64,000 nt of DNA from Rutidosis leptorrhynchoides (Eukaryota; Streptophyta; Magnoliopsida; Asterales; Asteraceae). Positions 10,574 to 21,809 of this stretch are shown here, piece after piece. Location: the NCBI RefSeq assembly GCF_046630445.1, contig NC_092338.1, forward strand, positions 147,383,501 through 147,447,500, in the 5' to 3' direction. Every line of letters starts with the position of its first letter. Positions within the stretch are counted from its first letter, which is position 1. The notes beneath the pieces were generated by a model that saw nothing but the letters and a program-made list of their open reading frames with translations, was not told where the DNA came from and did no database searches. The translations under genes and the position numbers were made by a program.

Positions 10574-12577
10574 AAAAGTCACGTTTTCATCCCGGTATTG
10601 AGGCCCAAAAAAATAAAGTTCCAAGCTTTATCGCCAAAATACCCGCTTTATCAGAAGAAATTGAAGATTAAGTAATTACGAAGACGGTGCAAAAAGAATC
10701 AAGGGAATCGGAGCTAAAACGAAGATTCTAGAGCGAAAACGGTGAAAGACGAGAAACCAAGTTACGATCAAGGAAATCAAGTTGCGATCCAGTGAAAACA
10801 GCAAACCAGGGCAGCCATACGTCTTGCCATACAGCCCGCCAGTATGAAAAAAGGCTTGCCATATGGCCTGGCCAAACGACCATGCAAAACGGCCTGCCAC
10901 TGCAAAACGGCCTACCATACGGCTTGCCAGCCGTATGCAGGTTATTTCCAAGTCTATTTAAAGGTCTCTTTGTCATCCATTTTTACACACACTTTAATTC
11001 ACTTCTCTCTCTCTCTCTATCTTTCTACAATATTAGTCATACTTTCAAGGTCTTCGACTCCGTGCGGGAAACCTAGTACCCGGAGAAGAACGCCGAAGAT
11101 TGTATTTGGAGCGGTCTGGAGTTTTAAGTTGTCACTTTTGTATTCAGAACTTGTTTAATCTACTGGTACTTCTATCCTTTGTCTTTATATAATGTCTTTC
11201 ATTATTATGCTTTGTGATATTGTTGCCATGATTAGCGAGTACTTATCTTTAGTGTATGCTATGATGTAGTCAGTTATAATGCTGAAATAATGTTATGGTT
11301 TGTGTATGTTGTCGAGATGATTTCCGATTATGCTTTAAACTCAGTCACTTTTCCAACTAATAGAACGTAGTTATCGGCTCTGTTATTGGGAAGTCACGAA
11401 CCCCGATTTAGAGTGCACTATATGTGTCACCCCTTGGTAAGAGAAGTCTATCAGATAAAACATAAGTTTGACTGAGGCACACCGGTTGTAGTAAGTCCAC
11501 CGAGCCTTGGATTTCGACTGAGGACTCTTTCGTAGTGAAACATCTAACTAGACCCATAGTACATTGTCGGTCCTAGACCATGCTAGTGTAGTCACCAAGC
11601 ATATAAACTTCGTACGTACATGCTGAAGCACAACGGTTGTTATAAGCTGTACCTCTGCTAAATAAGGCCATGGAACCCGGTCAGTGCTGATTAGTACACT
11701 TCACCATAACGCAGTCTCAAGCATTGCACCCCGCTTGAGGGTTTTTTAGTTAATTAAGGAACTGTTTGTTTAAACACATAAAGGATTGGACCATTAGGAT
11801 AACCGAACGTGTTCATGGAAGTCAAACCTTACTTGGCCATGGTGTTCTTTATGGTTGAACTCTTCTCAAGGGCCTAACTACGTTTTCAAACCCAATCATT
11901 AACGAAAGCATCGAAACACATCACGTCTCTCGAATATGGCAAACTCTGTATTCTATTATGCTTAAGAAAGTTTAGACCTTTGTGTAATGTTAATACGTCA
12001 CCCAACCGAGTCGCTCAATTGGATGAGCCGTCTGAACGTGTATGCCTGTAGTCAGACTGCGCGGGTGTCGGGGGTAAGGGATGTTGCTGTCTATTCAGAA
12101 TCTTCAAGCCTAACGCATTACCCAGTGACATGTCTTATGACAGGGGCGGTAGGACTAGTATAATGAATACAAGGTTACTACCTATTCATGAGCCAGCATT
12201 CCATAATCTCGGCAAAGTAACTGACGAAACCATAGTATGCACTTGTTTTAACCTTATCTGAATTACAAATTTTATCGCATTTACTTTATTTTATCTTATA
12301 AAGTAGAAAACCCAAAATTAGGTAATAAACCACTACTCTTTTACTTTAGGATTATCTTAAGCTTTAATTATAGGTTCGATTCTACTGATATCTTAAAAAT
12401 ACGACCCTAGGTCATACTTCCCTTACTCATAATAAGGAGTAGCACTATTTAGGCCCAATATAAATTTAAAACTATTACCTTCCTCTCTTGATAGCTGATT
12501 CTGACGCCTTGCGGACTAACGACACCGTATAAATAAAACCGTCTGTTTCGGTCATATCAAGCCTCGATCTCAAATTT
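10574..12577. mobile_element. 2.0-kb insertion in the LINE, with 5-bp target duplication
   Basis: The LINE reading runs into AGCTA at 10569-10573 and resumes with a second AGCTA at 12578-12582; joining them restores a continuous LINE sequence. A 5-bp duplication fits an LTR retrotransposon, so this may be a solo LTR. The ends do not show clear TG...CA, no ORF of note is present, and family assignment is open. Inside are GGCCTGCCAT-type short repeats (about 10795-10930) and a CT-rich run at 10998-11020. Confidence 0.7.
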
Positions 12578-12582
12578 AGCTA

Positions 12583-13476
12583 ATGGCTCCCCCACTTCTG
12601 AGTCTCACATGAGTCGAGGTGTAAGGCAGAGCGATTTCATTTCTTCATTTCTTTACATTAGCGGTTGAACTTTGAAGAATTGAATGTAATGATGAAAGAA
12701 ACATTGGCTAATGGTATATTCAAAGGGGTCAAAGTAGGGAATGAGGGTATTGTATTTTCACATCTTTAATATGTGGATGACGTAATAGTCTTTGATGAGT
12801 GGGATAAAAGGAATGTGAGAATTTTGATGATAATTCTTAAATCATTCGGGGCGTTATCGGGCTTATAGATTAATTTCAACAAGAGCAGGCTTCATGGTAT
12901 GAGTGTTAGTGGAGACACGGTTGATCATGGCGAGGTGGATTAAATGCAAAATAGGTGTGTTCACATTTGATTACTTAGGGATTCCCATTGGCTAAGACCA
13001 TGAAAAGATAAATGGATTAGAAGCCTATTATAGAAAAATTCAAATTAAGATTATCGGATTGGAAGGCTAAAACTTTATCATTCAGAGGCCGTTTGACCTT
13101 GATCAAGTCAGTTCTTAGAAGTCTACCCCTCTACTACTTCTTGATCTTCCGTGCTCTGTCATGTGTCCTCAATCACCTTGAAGGTTTGAGTCGCAACTTT
13201 TTGTGGGGAGGGCATGAGGAGTGTTTCAAAATGGGTTGGGTAAAATGGAAGGAAATACTTTCATCACATTCGATGGGAGTGTTAAATATTGGTTCGCTTA
13301 GAGTAAAAGTTTTGCTCTTATTGGGAAATAGTGGCGAAGGTTCAAATCGGAACCTAATACTCTTTAGGTTAAAATTATAAAAAACATTTATAGTGATAAT
13401 GGACGGGTCGGGAACATAATTTCAAGAGGGTTAAGTTCAATTTTGGGTGGTATACTTAAAATTGGGATTGGCATTT
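12583..13476 (+). pseudogene. LINE reverse transcriptase remnant, segment 2
   Basis: Continues the LINE: ANGSPTSES then RGVRQ, a frameshifted FEELNVMMKETLANGIFKG, the catalytic YVDD box (about 12768-12782), INFNKS, a DYLGIPIG box, then GRLTLIKSVLRSLPLYYF and NFLWGGHEE with VKWKEIL (13090-13260), characteristic of the plant LINE region after the reverse transcriptase. Frameshifts and stops make it non-functional. It breaks off near 13476 at a second insertion. Confidence 0.85.
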
Positions 13477-14143
13477 ACCCTTTATCTATTCCTTAAAGTT
13501 ATGAATGATAACATGTATTTTGCTAAGAACATTTGTACCTTATGCTTCAAAATTTGTACCATCAAGTACAACCATTTATCTAATCCTTAAGGTCCATGTA
13601 TCATTATATACTTATTATCATTCTAAGTTTTTTAATATATTTAACTATATACTAAATGCGGTATAAATAAAAATTTTGATTGAGCCATTTTGTGACTTCT
13701 TTTTATCTTCTTTTACTAATGTTTGACTATTAATTTATTGATTTAAAAGAAAATCATTTACCGTAACCTCTTTAAAAATGTTTTATACCCGTTTTTTAAA
13801 AACAAAATTAATATAAAGTTTGTATCAATAGTGTTAGAGTATTAGTATTGCGCCAGCCCGATTGCATTGTGGGCTAAGTCCGCTAGAGTTTTAATAGTGT
13901 TAGGGTTTATGTATCTTATAAATACCGATCAATGAAAGAGTATAACCTCATGGGGAGTTAAGATTTGACGGGTTGGTCAAGAAATAAGGTCTCGGAATCA
14001 GACCTAACAAATAGTTCATTTGCGTATTGTAATCGTAAATTAGTTAAACAATGTTTAAGGTATAGAGCAAACCAAATTCTAAAGCAACACACAGACCATT
14101 GTAATCATCGTTGGCCGCAACGCGCGAACCGTGCAACTCGTTG
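13477..14143. mobile_element. Second insertion in the LINE, probable small LTR fragment
   Basis: This segment separates LINE parts 2 and 3. It is AT-rich. From about 13832 (TGTTAGAGTATTAG) it looks like a short copia-style LTR with a TATAAATA box (about 13917) and no coding content. I could not define target-site duplications, so both edges and class are uncertain. Confidence 0.4.
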
Positions 14144-14799
14144 ATACTAAAGGTGGAGGTTTCTTCTCAAACTTTCAATTGAAAATTGGGAATGGTAACC
14201 TTGCCTTATTTTGGGAAAATAAATGTGTAGGTAACTTTGCTTTAAAAGATGTGTTCAATAGATTGTATCACTTAGACAAAAATAAGAATGTTTCCATATA
14301 AAATAGAGGTACTTGGGTAGGTAACGTATGGTCATGGAAGTGTAAATGGCATCAGGATCTAAATGGACAGGTCATGGGGGATTTTGATGTTCTTTGTGAT
14401 ATGATCGGTGATGCTATAGGAGAATGTCCATGACAAGTGGTGCTGGACTATGGGTGACGCTAAGGAATATAATGTCAGCATTGCATCTGGTACAATTGAC
14501 TTGGCTTTACTCAACAATGAAAGTAACACAACTCCGATTGTATGTCTGATGATGATTTGCTCAAGGAAATACAACTCATAAGTTTCGAATGGATGAAATT
14601 ACGTGAGAAGAAAGTTACCTTCGAATGGACATGTTGGTTGAATAATCCCTTATCTATGATTTCGAGTCACTGCTAGGTGGGTTGCAAGTCTGAGATACAT
14701 AAATTGTATTTGGGTGGCACTTACACATGGGTCAAATTCAGGTGTCCATATGGTTAAGTGTGATGTCATTGCGCCGCTTCTTATTAATATCTTGTACAT
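14144..14799 (+). pseudogene. LINE remnant, segment 3 (C-terminal region and 3' end)
   Basis: Encodes pieces of the LINE C-terminal region: FFSNFQLKIGNGN, FALKDVFNRLYHLDKNK and GTWVGNVWSWK, with stops between them. It is followed by LINE-like non-coding 3' sequence up to the solo LTR at 14800. The same non-coding sequence appears to continue at 17251. Confidence 0.7.
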
Positions 14800-17250
14800 T
14801 GTAATACCCCATAAAATTAACACAATAAATTTAACAATACTTAAAACATATATATAGAGAAGTAATTATTTATGAGAATAGAATTACATTTTATCTTAAG
14901 TTTAATATAATAAATATTGAGCTAAGATTGTTTAACTATTAAGTTTACCTAAGTTAAATACTATTATGTTGTCACATGTTAATGAATTCTTAAACTATAT
15001 ATTATTAATCAAATCACTTTAAGATGTATAACTTGCAACATATTATACTTTTTATCATAAGCTAAATCTCTAAGCAAACTACATTTTAATGTATGACTTA
15101 ACCTTGCATCTATATATGTCTAGATACGTATGAGACCTTTGAATACCACATCTTTATAACCTACTAATAAGTGTAGTTTAATAACTCATTACTTACAACT
15201 TTAATAACCATTTAACTTTATACTAATGAACTTTTAAAAAGAGACCTTCCACTACATTTAGAGGTTATTATTTCAAAGAAATTCTTGAAGTTTTCTTATT
15301 TCTCCTACATCTTTCTAATTCCAAAAATTCATCCATACTTTTATCTCAAAGATGATAAGAGTTAGATTCATTTTGGTGAAAGAAACAAGATTGTTTTGTT
15401 GTTCAAGTGTTAAGGTAATAATCTATTTATTTGTCCTACATTTTAATAGTATATTATCATTTTATAAGCTATAAAATTTTTGGATTAAAATAATATACAA
15501 ATCATGTCAGAACTTTGTTTAACGAATATAAATTTGGTGTTCAAAATACAATTAAAATGATGGGGTTATAAACAAGATTACAATTTTAAGAATTATAAGA
15601 TTAAACACATGAAAATCATATGATAATATTATAAGATAAATATATTACATACCCTATATTTGAATGTATTTTGTGTTCATACTTTTCTATTTGTTAGATT
15701 GAGTTCGGTGATCGCTTTCTTTTGATGGTTTCTTTCTTCTTTGGAATTTCGTTATTCGAGATAAGGTACGAATATTCTAAGTGGTAGTAGGATCACTTCG
15801 GTAAAATCTTTCTTCTCAAAACTATGTTTGAATCATCTATAAATCTTATTGGTATGACATGCTTATTTAAAAAGTTGTTTTGTTTGTTAATCTTTGAAGT
15901 GTACATGTTATGATTTTCCACATATATATGGTGCACTAACGAAATTGCTAATTACGTTTGTAGATTGGGGAAATTATAATATTTTAGTCTTTGGAAATTG
16001 TGTCAAAATCGTGGCTCGAAAACCCAACTAATTTAGACCTGAAACAGCCCCGAAATCAGCCCGCGATAGCTGGTATTTCAGCCCCGAAAAGTCCCGAAAT
16101 AACCCGGTAAAGAACGTGTGTGAGTGTGGCGAGTGGTACGGTGATTCGTATCGTGTGTCCCTCATTCCGTGTGGCTTTTCATGTCCCGTTAATTTTGCTT
16201 AAGGTGTTACTTTATTAAAGGGCTTAAAAATTGTATTATGTGACTCGTGATGAAACTTAGATTAAATGGTTGGTGGATACGTGATTTAAAAATAAAACTA
16301 TGTGTCATTTTATATAATTTTTTAAGTATTGTTCAAGCATAAAATATTTAAGCGTATTTTATTAGTTCTTTATAAATATATTTTAATGTCCTTTAATCAT
16401 TTGTAAAAAAAAATATTTTGATATTTTTAATCCTATGTCGGTTAAAACGGTTTCTTAAAATGTACCTAAGAGTAACCTATTCATGGAGGTCCGATGAGCG
16501 CATTATCGTGGCACTGATAATGTGGCATCGACCATAGCGGTGTATTTTTTTTATATCTACGGCGTCTCCTTTTGATTACCCCGTGGTGGTACGATCTCTT
16601 TGTTATTTGATTTTGATAGGAGGCATATGGATCGATCCTATGATTTTGTTTTGACGGTGGATATTTATCGTAGTGTCATACGAAATGTTACCGATATGAA
16701 TGATTAGTGGAGTAGCTACCCTATGATTTCATTTTGATACTTTGTTACTTATTTGTTTTGACTCTTAGTCCATTCTTTTATGAAATTGTTCTTTGTATTA
16801 TACTTTGATATATTGTCATCTATGGTATTATAGATTTATACCTATTCGTACTTTCCTTAGAAAAATGGTTCATTTTTAAAATAAGTTATGTTAAAATAAG
16901 TCTACTTTGAAATAAGCATGTGTTAAAATAAATTTTGCATGTCATACTATACTCTTGCGTTTGTTATATTCGTTCACTTGGTTCTGGCTCAGTTGTATTC
17001 CGTTTTTCTTTCTTATAAGACAGGTGATCAGTCGGCTTGGGGATCGAGGGAAGAGTGAAGTGAACTTAGCACATTTGACTTAAAGATTTGTTCCAAGATT
17101 TAGTACTTAATTTGGTTTACAAGTACTTTCGAATCAGTTTGTTAACTTTAGTCTTTGACTATGGTTTGACTTGAATAAGAATAACGTCGTTTTGTCATTT
17201 AAGTTACTTTTTATATCTTATTTAGAGCTTTGTAAGTTAGGGGCGTTACA
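14800..17250 (+). mobile_element. Gypsy-type solo LTR, family 3 (2.45 kb)
   Basis: Begins TGTAATACCCCAT and ends GGGCGTTACA. The flanking 5-mers are TACAT (14795-14799) and TATAT (17251-17255), i.e. a target duplication with one mismatch. No pol sequence adjoins either side, so it is a solo LTR. It has a GGTAAT donor-like site (GT at 15415-15416) and a CTTATAAGACAG/G acceptor-like site (AG at 17032-17033), in the same layout as the other long LTRs. Confidence 0.7.
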
Positions 17251-17640
17251 TATATATTTTGCAGTTTGTATATGTGTGGTCAAATTGTAGTCTAGATATT
17301 AGTCTGCATTAGGTGTTTGTATTTATTGTGCTTGTATATGTAATTTTGAAAAGTTATAAATTTTTTGCTTTAAAAAGAAAATAAAAAAATTAGTAATTTT
17401 TTTAACAAAAATAACGAGAAGTTTTATAAAAAAGAAAACGTTTTCGAAAAAAAAACGAATTTAACGAGAAGTACAAAAGAAGAACCTCGGTGAGACTCGA
17501 ACCTAGAAAGCGACTACCAACAAACTATCTACCGAGTCTCACCTAACCTAAACCGAAACCAAACCTAAACGAAAAAAAATAAAAATTAAACGATACAAAG
17601 AAATACAAACACCAAAGATTATTGCAATTCAAGAAACATG
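17251..17640. other. Non-coding, with a SINE/tRNA-like fragment
   Basis: No gene. At about 17485-17552 the reverse strand reads GGTTCGAGTCTCACC near one end, matching a tRNA B box, with a matching GGTGAGACT at the other. It resembles a short tRNA-derived SINE piece on the minus strand. The rest is A-rich. Confidence 0.35.
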
Positions 17641-18140
17641 AACCGAAAAAAAACTCAAATGTTCTTGAAATGAATTAAAAACGTAACAACTGTAAAACAC
17701 AAGGAAACCACATCATCTTATTCTTTCATTGGCCTCACCATGTGAAAAAAACGTATCTTCTTCTTTTTTTAACACTAGTTACCATAATTGATAGACATAG
17801 TTGCTCTAGCAATTGACGTGTTATTTGATTCTTGGTTCTTGTTTGGCTTCCATGTTAAGGAGCATGATAAAGTAAAAAAAAAAAAAAATGAACCAAAAAG
17901 AGAACTCAAATGTTCTTGAAATGAATTAAAAACGTAACAACTGTAATTTTACACAAGGAAACCACATCATCTTATTCTTTCATTGGGCCCCACCATGTGA
18001 AAAAAACGAATGATCTTCTTTTTTACACTTTATCAGTGCTCCTTAATATGGAAGCCAAAAACGAAACAAGAACCAAATAACACGTCAATTGCTAAAGCAA
18101 CTGTGTCTGTATCATTTATGGTAACTAGTGTAAAAAAAAT
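17641..18140. repeat. Duplicated and inverted block upstream of HSP70
   Basis: Block A (about 17650-17770) recurs as a near-identical direct repeat at about 17900-18025. Block B (17771-17872) recurs inverted at 18028-18131, giving the order A-B-A-B(inverted). Each A copy contains TTC-TT-GAA-AT-GAA (17662-17674 and 17913-17925). A further TTC-AA-GAA lies at 17628-17635. Confidence 0.8.
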
Positions 18141-18218
18141 GCCAAATGATACGTTTCTTCTTTGTAAACCATCAACCATGTATTTATTCTATACACCGTT
18201 TTCTACCCCTCTCTCTCC

Positions 18219-18226
18219 ATATATAC
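18219..18226 (+). promoter_or_regulatory. Probable TATA box of the HSP70 gene
   Basis: An ATATATAC motif follows a CT-rich run (18205-18217) and lies about 50 bp before the ATG at 18277. The upstream heat-shock-element-like pairs at 17662, 17913 and 17628 (spaced inverted TTC/GAA) could give heat induction. This follows from known HSF binding sites and was not tested. Confidence 0.5.
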
Positions 18227-18276
18227 TCAACAATTACAGTTAAAAGTGAAAACAACCCCTAACGAATTTTATTGAA

Positions 18277-20713
18277 ATGAGTAAAGTAATGGCGAAAGAA
18301 AGTGGAAACGATGTCGTTTCAGCGATTGGGATTGATCTCGGAACAACGTATTCATGTGTTGGTGCATGGAAAGATGGCTGCATTGAGATCATACCTAATG
18401 ATCAAGGCAACAAAACAACACCGTCTTGTGTTGCTTTCACTGATTCTCAACGTTTTGTTGGTGATGCCGCTAAAAACCAATCTCTTATCAACTCTGCTAA
18501 CACTGTATTTGGTAATCACTATTCCATCTCATACCATAATTAATTAATTTTTGGTTTTATGTTTTTAGCTTATATATATAATATTTGATCAATCATTAAA
18601 AATAGGTTTTATGGTCTGATTATTATTAGAAACTGTCAGCTGTATAATTAACAAAAAATAACTTGTAAACCATGGAATATGATATGCTACTAATCATTGA
18701 TAAACATGAACAAGATTTGAAGTTTAATGTTTTGATCAACTAAAGCACAAAATAGTAAATATTTTATATAAAGATCTTAATCTTTAATTTGAACTTTGCC
18801 TCTGTTTGTGAGTGAATTGGTATGTTTGTTACTTGGTTTAGTTTTGTTTACGTTTTTTATGATAATTTAACATTTAGCATCTTAACAAGTCAACTTTAAT
18901 TTTTCTTACAATAATCGTGTTTGTTAGGCTTATTTACAACCCTATTAAACATTGTTAATTTAGACCTACAGATCATAGTTAGTTAGTTACAGTTAGTTAA
19001 GTATTAGCAAAAGTAGCTTCAATTCCATAAGCTATTTACTTATGATATAGTCGATGTTTATGGTTACTTTTTATAGATGCAAAGAGGTTAATTGGAAGGA
19101 GTTTCAGCGATCCCCAGGTGCAGGAAGACTTAAAGTTGTGGCCTTTTAAGGTTACAGAAGGGTTAGGCGACACACCAACGATTTTCATCTCATACAAAGG
19201 TAAACAGAAGGAATTTTTGGCTGAAGAAATTTCATCAATGATTCTTGCAAAAATGAAAGAATGTGCTGAGACTTATCTTGGATTTGATGTAAAAAATGCT
19301 GTTGTAACTGTCCCCGCATATTTTAACGATTCACAGCGTCAAGCTACAAAAGATGCAGGCACTATTGCTGGCTTAAACATTGTTCGTATGATCAATGAGC
19401 CTACGGCAGCTGCAATTGCTTATGGTCTAAATAATAAATCAGCTATTAGTGGGAAGATAAATGTGGTTGTGTTTGATTTGGGCGGTGGTACTTTTGATGT
19501 TTCCGTAATGACCGTTGAGAAAGGCGACATATTCGAGGTGAAAGGTGTTGCTGGTGACACTCATTTAGGAGGTCAGGATTTCGATAATCTAATGGTGGAA
19601 CATTGTGTTAAGGAATTTGAAAGGAAATCAAAATTGGATTTAACCGGGAACGAAAGAGCTTTGGGGAGGTTGAGATTTGCTTGTGAGAAAGCTAAAAGGA
19701 TTCTTTCGTCTACTACTCAAACGTCAATCGATTTGGAATGCTTACATGAGGGGGTTGATTTTTCTTTGAGATTCACTCGAGCGAAATTTGAAGAGCTGAA
19801 CAATAGCTTCTTTAAAAAGTGCATCGAGACTGTTGAGAATTGTTTAAGCGATGTAAAAATGAAGAAGTCGTGTGTAGATGAGATAATTCTCGTTGGTGGG
19901 TCAACTAGGATACCGAAAGTCCAACAAATGTTGCAGGACTTTTTTTATGGTAAGCAGTTATGCAAAACTGAGAACCCTGATGAAGCGGTTGCGTATGGTG
20001 CAACCGTAATGGCTGCAAAGTTAAGCGGTACGAGTGATAAAAGTGTTCAAAATGTGGTGTTATCAGATGTAACTCCTTTATCACTCGGTTTAAATACACT
20101 AGGAACAAAAATGAGTATTGTGATTCCACGAAACACACCAATTCCTACGAGTAATGCTATGAATTTCACGACAACTGTTGACAACCAAGATTCCGCAAGT
20201 ATCGACATATATCAAGGCGAAAGATGTAAATCTACAGATAACCATTTTTTGGGCAAGTTTAAACTTGATGGAATACCACCTGCTCCTAAAGGAGTCTCTA
20301 AAGGTAAGGTATACTTTCAGATAGATGCTAATGGTATTCTTATTGTTACTGCTGGGATCGAAGCTACTGGTAAGATGGAGAAAATTACAATTAACAGTGA
20401 ACAAAGAAGGCTCTCTAATGATAAGATTGAGAAGATGATAAAAGAGGCTGAGGAGTACAAATATGAGGATATTGAATTTAAGAAGAAAGTGAATGCGCGT
20501 AATGAATTAGAAGATTGCTTGTATGAATTAAGGAATAAGATTGAAGAGAACAAGGTTAAGAAGAAGAAGAAGGTGTCTGCTGAGATGTTGAAGGATATGG
20601 AGAAAGTGATTGTTGATACAACCAAGTGGCTTAAGGACAACCATGATGCACCTTTGTCTGAGCTTCAATTCAAAAAGGTTCACCTTGAGTTTGTTTTCAA
20701 ACTACTGATTTAA
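18277..20713 (+). CDS. Heat shock 70 kDa protein (cytosolic Hsp70-like, short C-terminus)
   Basis: ATP-dependent chaperone. Exons are 18277-18511 and 19077-20713, with a 565-bp GT/AG intron that splits the Asp codon of NTVFDAKR, the classic plant HSP70 intron position. The product is 623 residues. The nucleotide-binding domain (about 15-395) shows all three family signatures: GIDLGTTYS (18-26), [13 protein letters not shown] (210-222) and [15 protein letters not shown] (348-362). The substrate-binding part follows ([31 protein letters not shown]) and then a lysine-rich lid. The reading stops inside the lid, so the usual Gly-rich tail and terminal EEVD are absent, unlike normal cytosolic members of about 650 residues. 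Start chosen at 18277; a second Met lies four codons on. No signal or transit peptide is seen. The gene converges with the protease gene at 21810. Family assignment is secure; function of the shortened protein is unknown. Confidence 0.92.
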
Positions 20714-21809
20714 AGCTTTAACTTATGGTGATTTAAACGAACAAGGAAAGGTTAGAGGAAAAAGCGTAACCATATTTATACTACGGAGTATAATTTTAGT
20801 AGTTGGGACTTGGAGTGGTTGGTAGCTGACTTTATTTTCGAAGTTACTCCTAAATAAAACTTATTAAGTTGTAAGCTCAAAGCTGCATACTATATTGTGG
20901 TAATTATATTAAAAGCAACTAGCTTTGTTTCTAAAGTGTGGTGACCGAGCATATTGACGAGCTCACTTATTAAACGAGCCTTTAACCATTAACCACGCTT
21001 GAACTCGAGCTCGTTTAGGTTTGGCTTGAAGTGAGTTTTAACGTGCCAAACTCGAGCTACTCACGAGTAGTTTCGCTTTGCCTAGTATTTTTTTATGTTA
21101 GTACCAAATTACAATTTCTCAATTATATTTTTATAGAATAGAATTTGTACTCATATTATTTTGTGCAACCAATGAATTAAGTTCAAGGCTTTGCTCCGAA
21201 ACACATACCAATAATCAAATTATTGATATAATTTATTTATTTGCTTCACCCTCTATTTAGTACGCAGAGTACATAATTAGTGTTCAAGGCAAGTGAAACT
21301 ACAAAGCACAAAGTAGAAAATTAGTCCAATATCATCCAAATAAACTTGTAAATATCAGGTAAATAGCTTATTAGCTTCATAACTTGAAGCTAACAATATA
21401 ACATATTTCCCAAATGAATTACAATTCGATAAAGAATTACACAACCCGTTTTCAATTCCCATACAAGTTTGTTATCATTTCAAGACTACATAAACGATAA
21501 AAGTAGCCCATCATCTTAAATTGTACATCATCAGCCAATTATGTTTTCACAGAAGCTGAGCCGTGGCACATTTGTATTTCAACCAACATATTTCTTCAAT
21601 AAACATGTATCCAATTGTCGCTCCAAATCACATATATCTGAGATATGTAGACATTCAAAAACAGTATCAGTTAAAACATAATCTACTCCTAATTCAAGAT
21701 ATACGCTTACTATGAAAGGTTTCAAATGTAGATTGCATACAATACAATAGTGAAAGGTATAAAATTGCATACACATAATCTTGCGCATAATAATGACAAA
21801 AGATAGAAA
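20714..21809. other. Intergenic region between convergent genes
   Basis: No ORF is supported. It should hold both 3' untranslated regions, HSP70 from the left and the protease from the right. Around 20945-21070 there is a CTCGAGCTC/GAGCTCG-rich segment, probably a fragment of a dispersed repeat. The remainder is AT-rich. Confidence 0.5.

Noticed and set aside
16470-16540. Possible hammerhead ribozyme in the family 3 LTR (a GATGAG word near paired arms)
   Set aside because: The CTGATGA...GAAA core and three-stem layout could not be completed.
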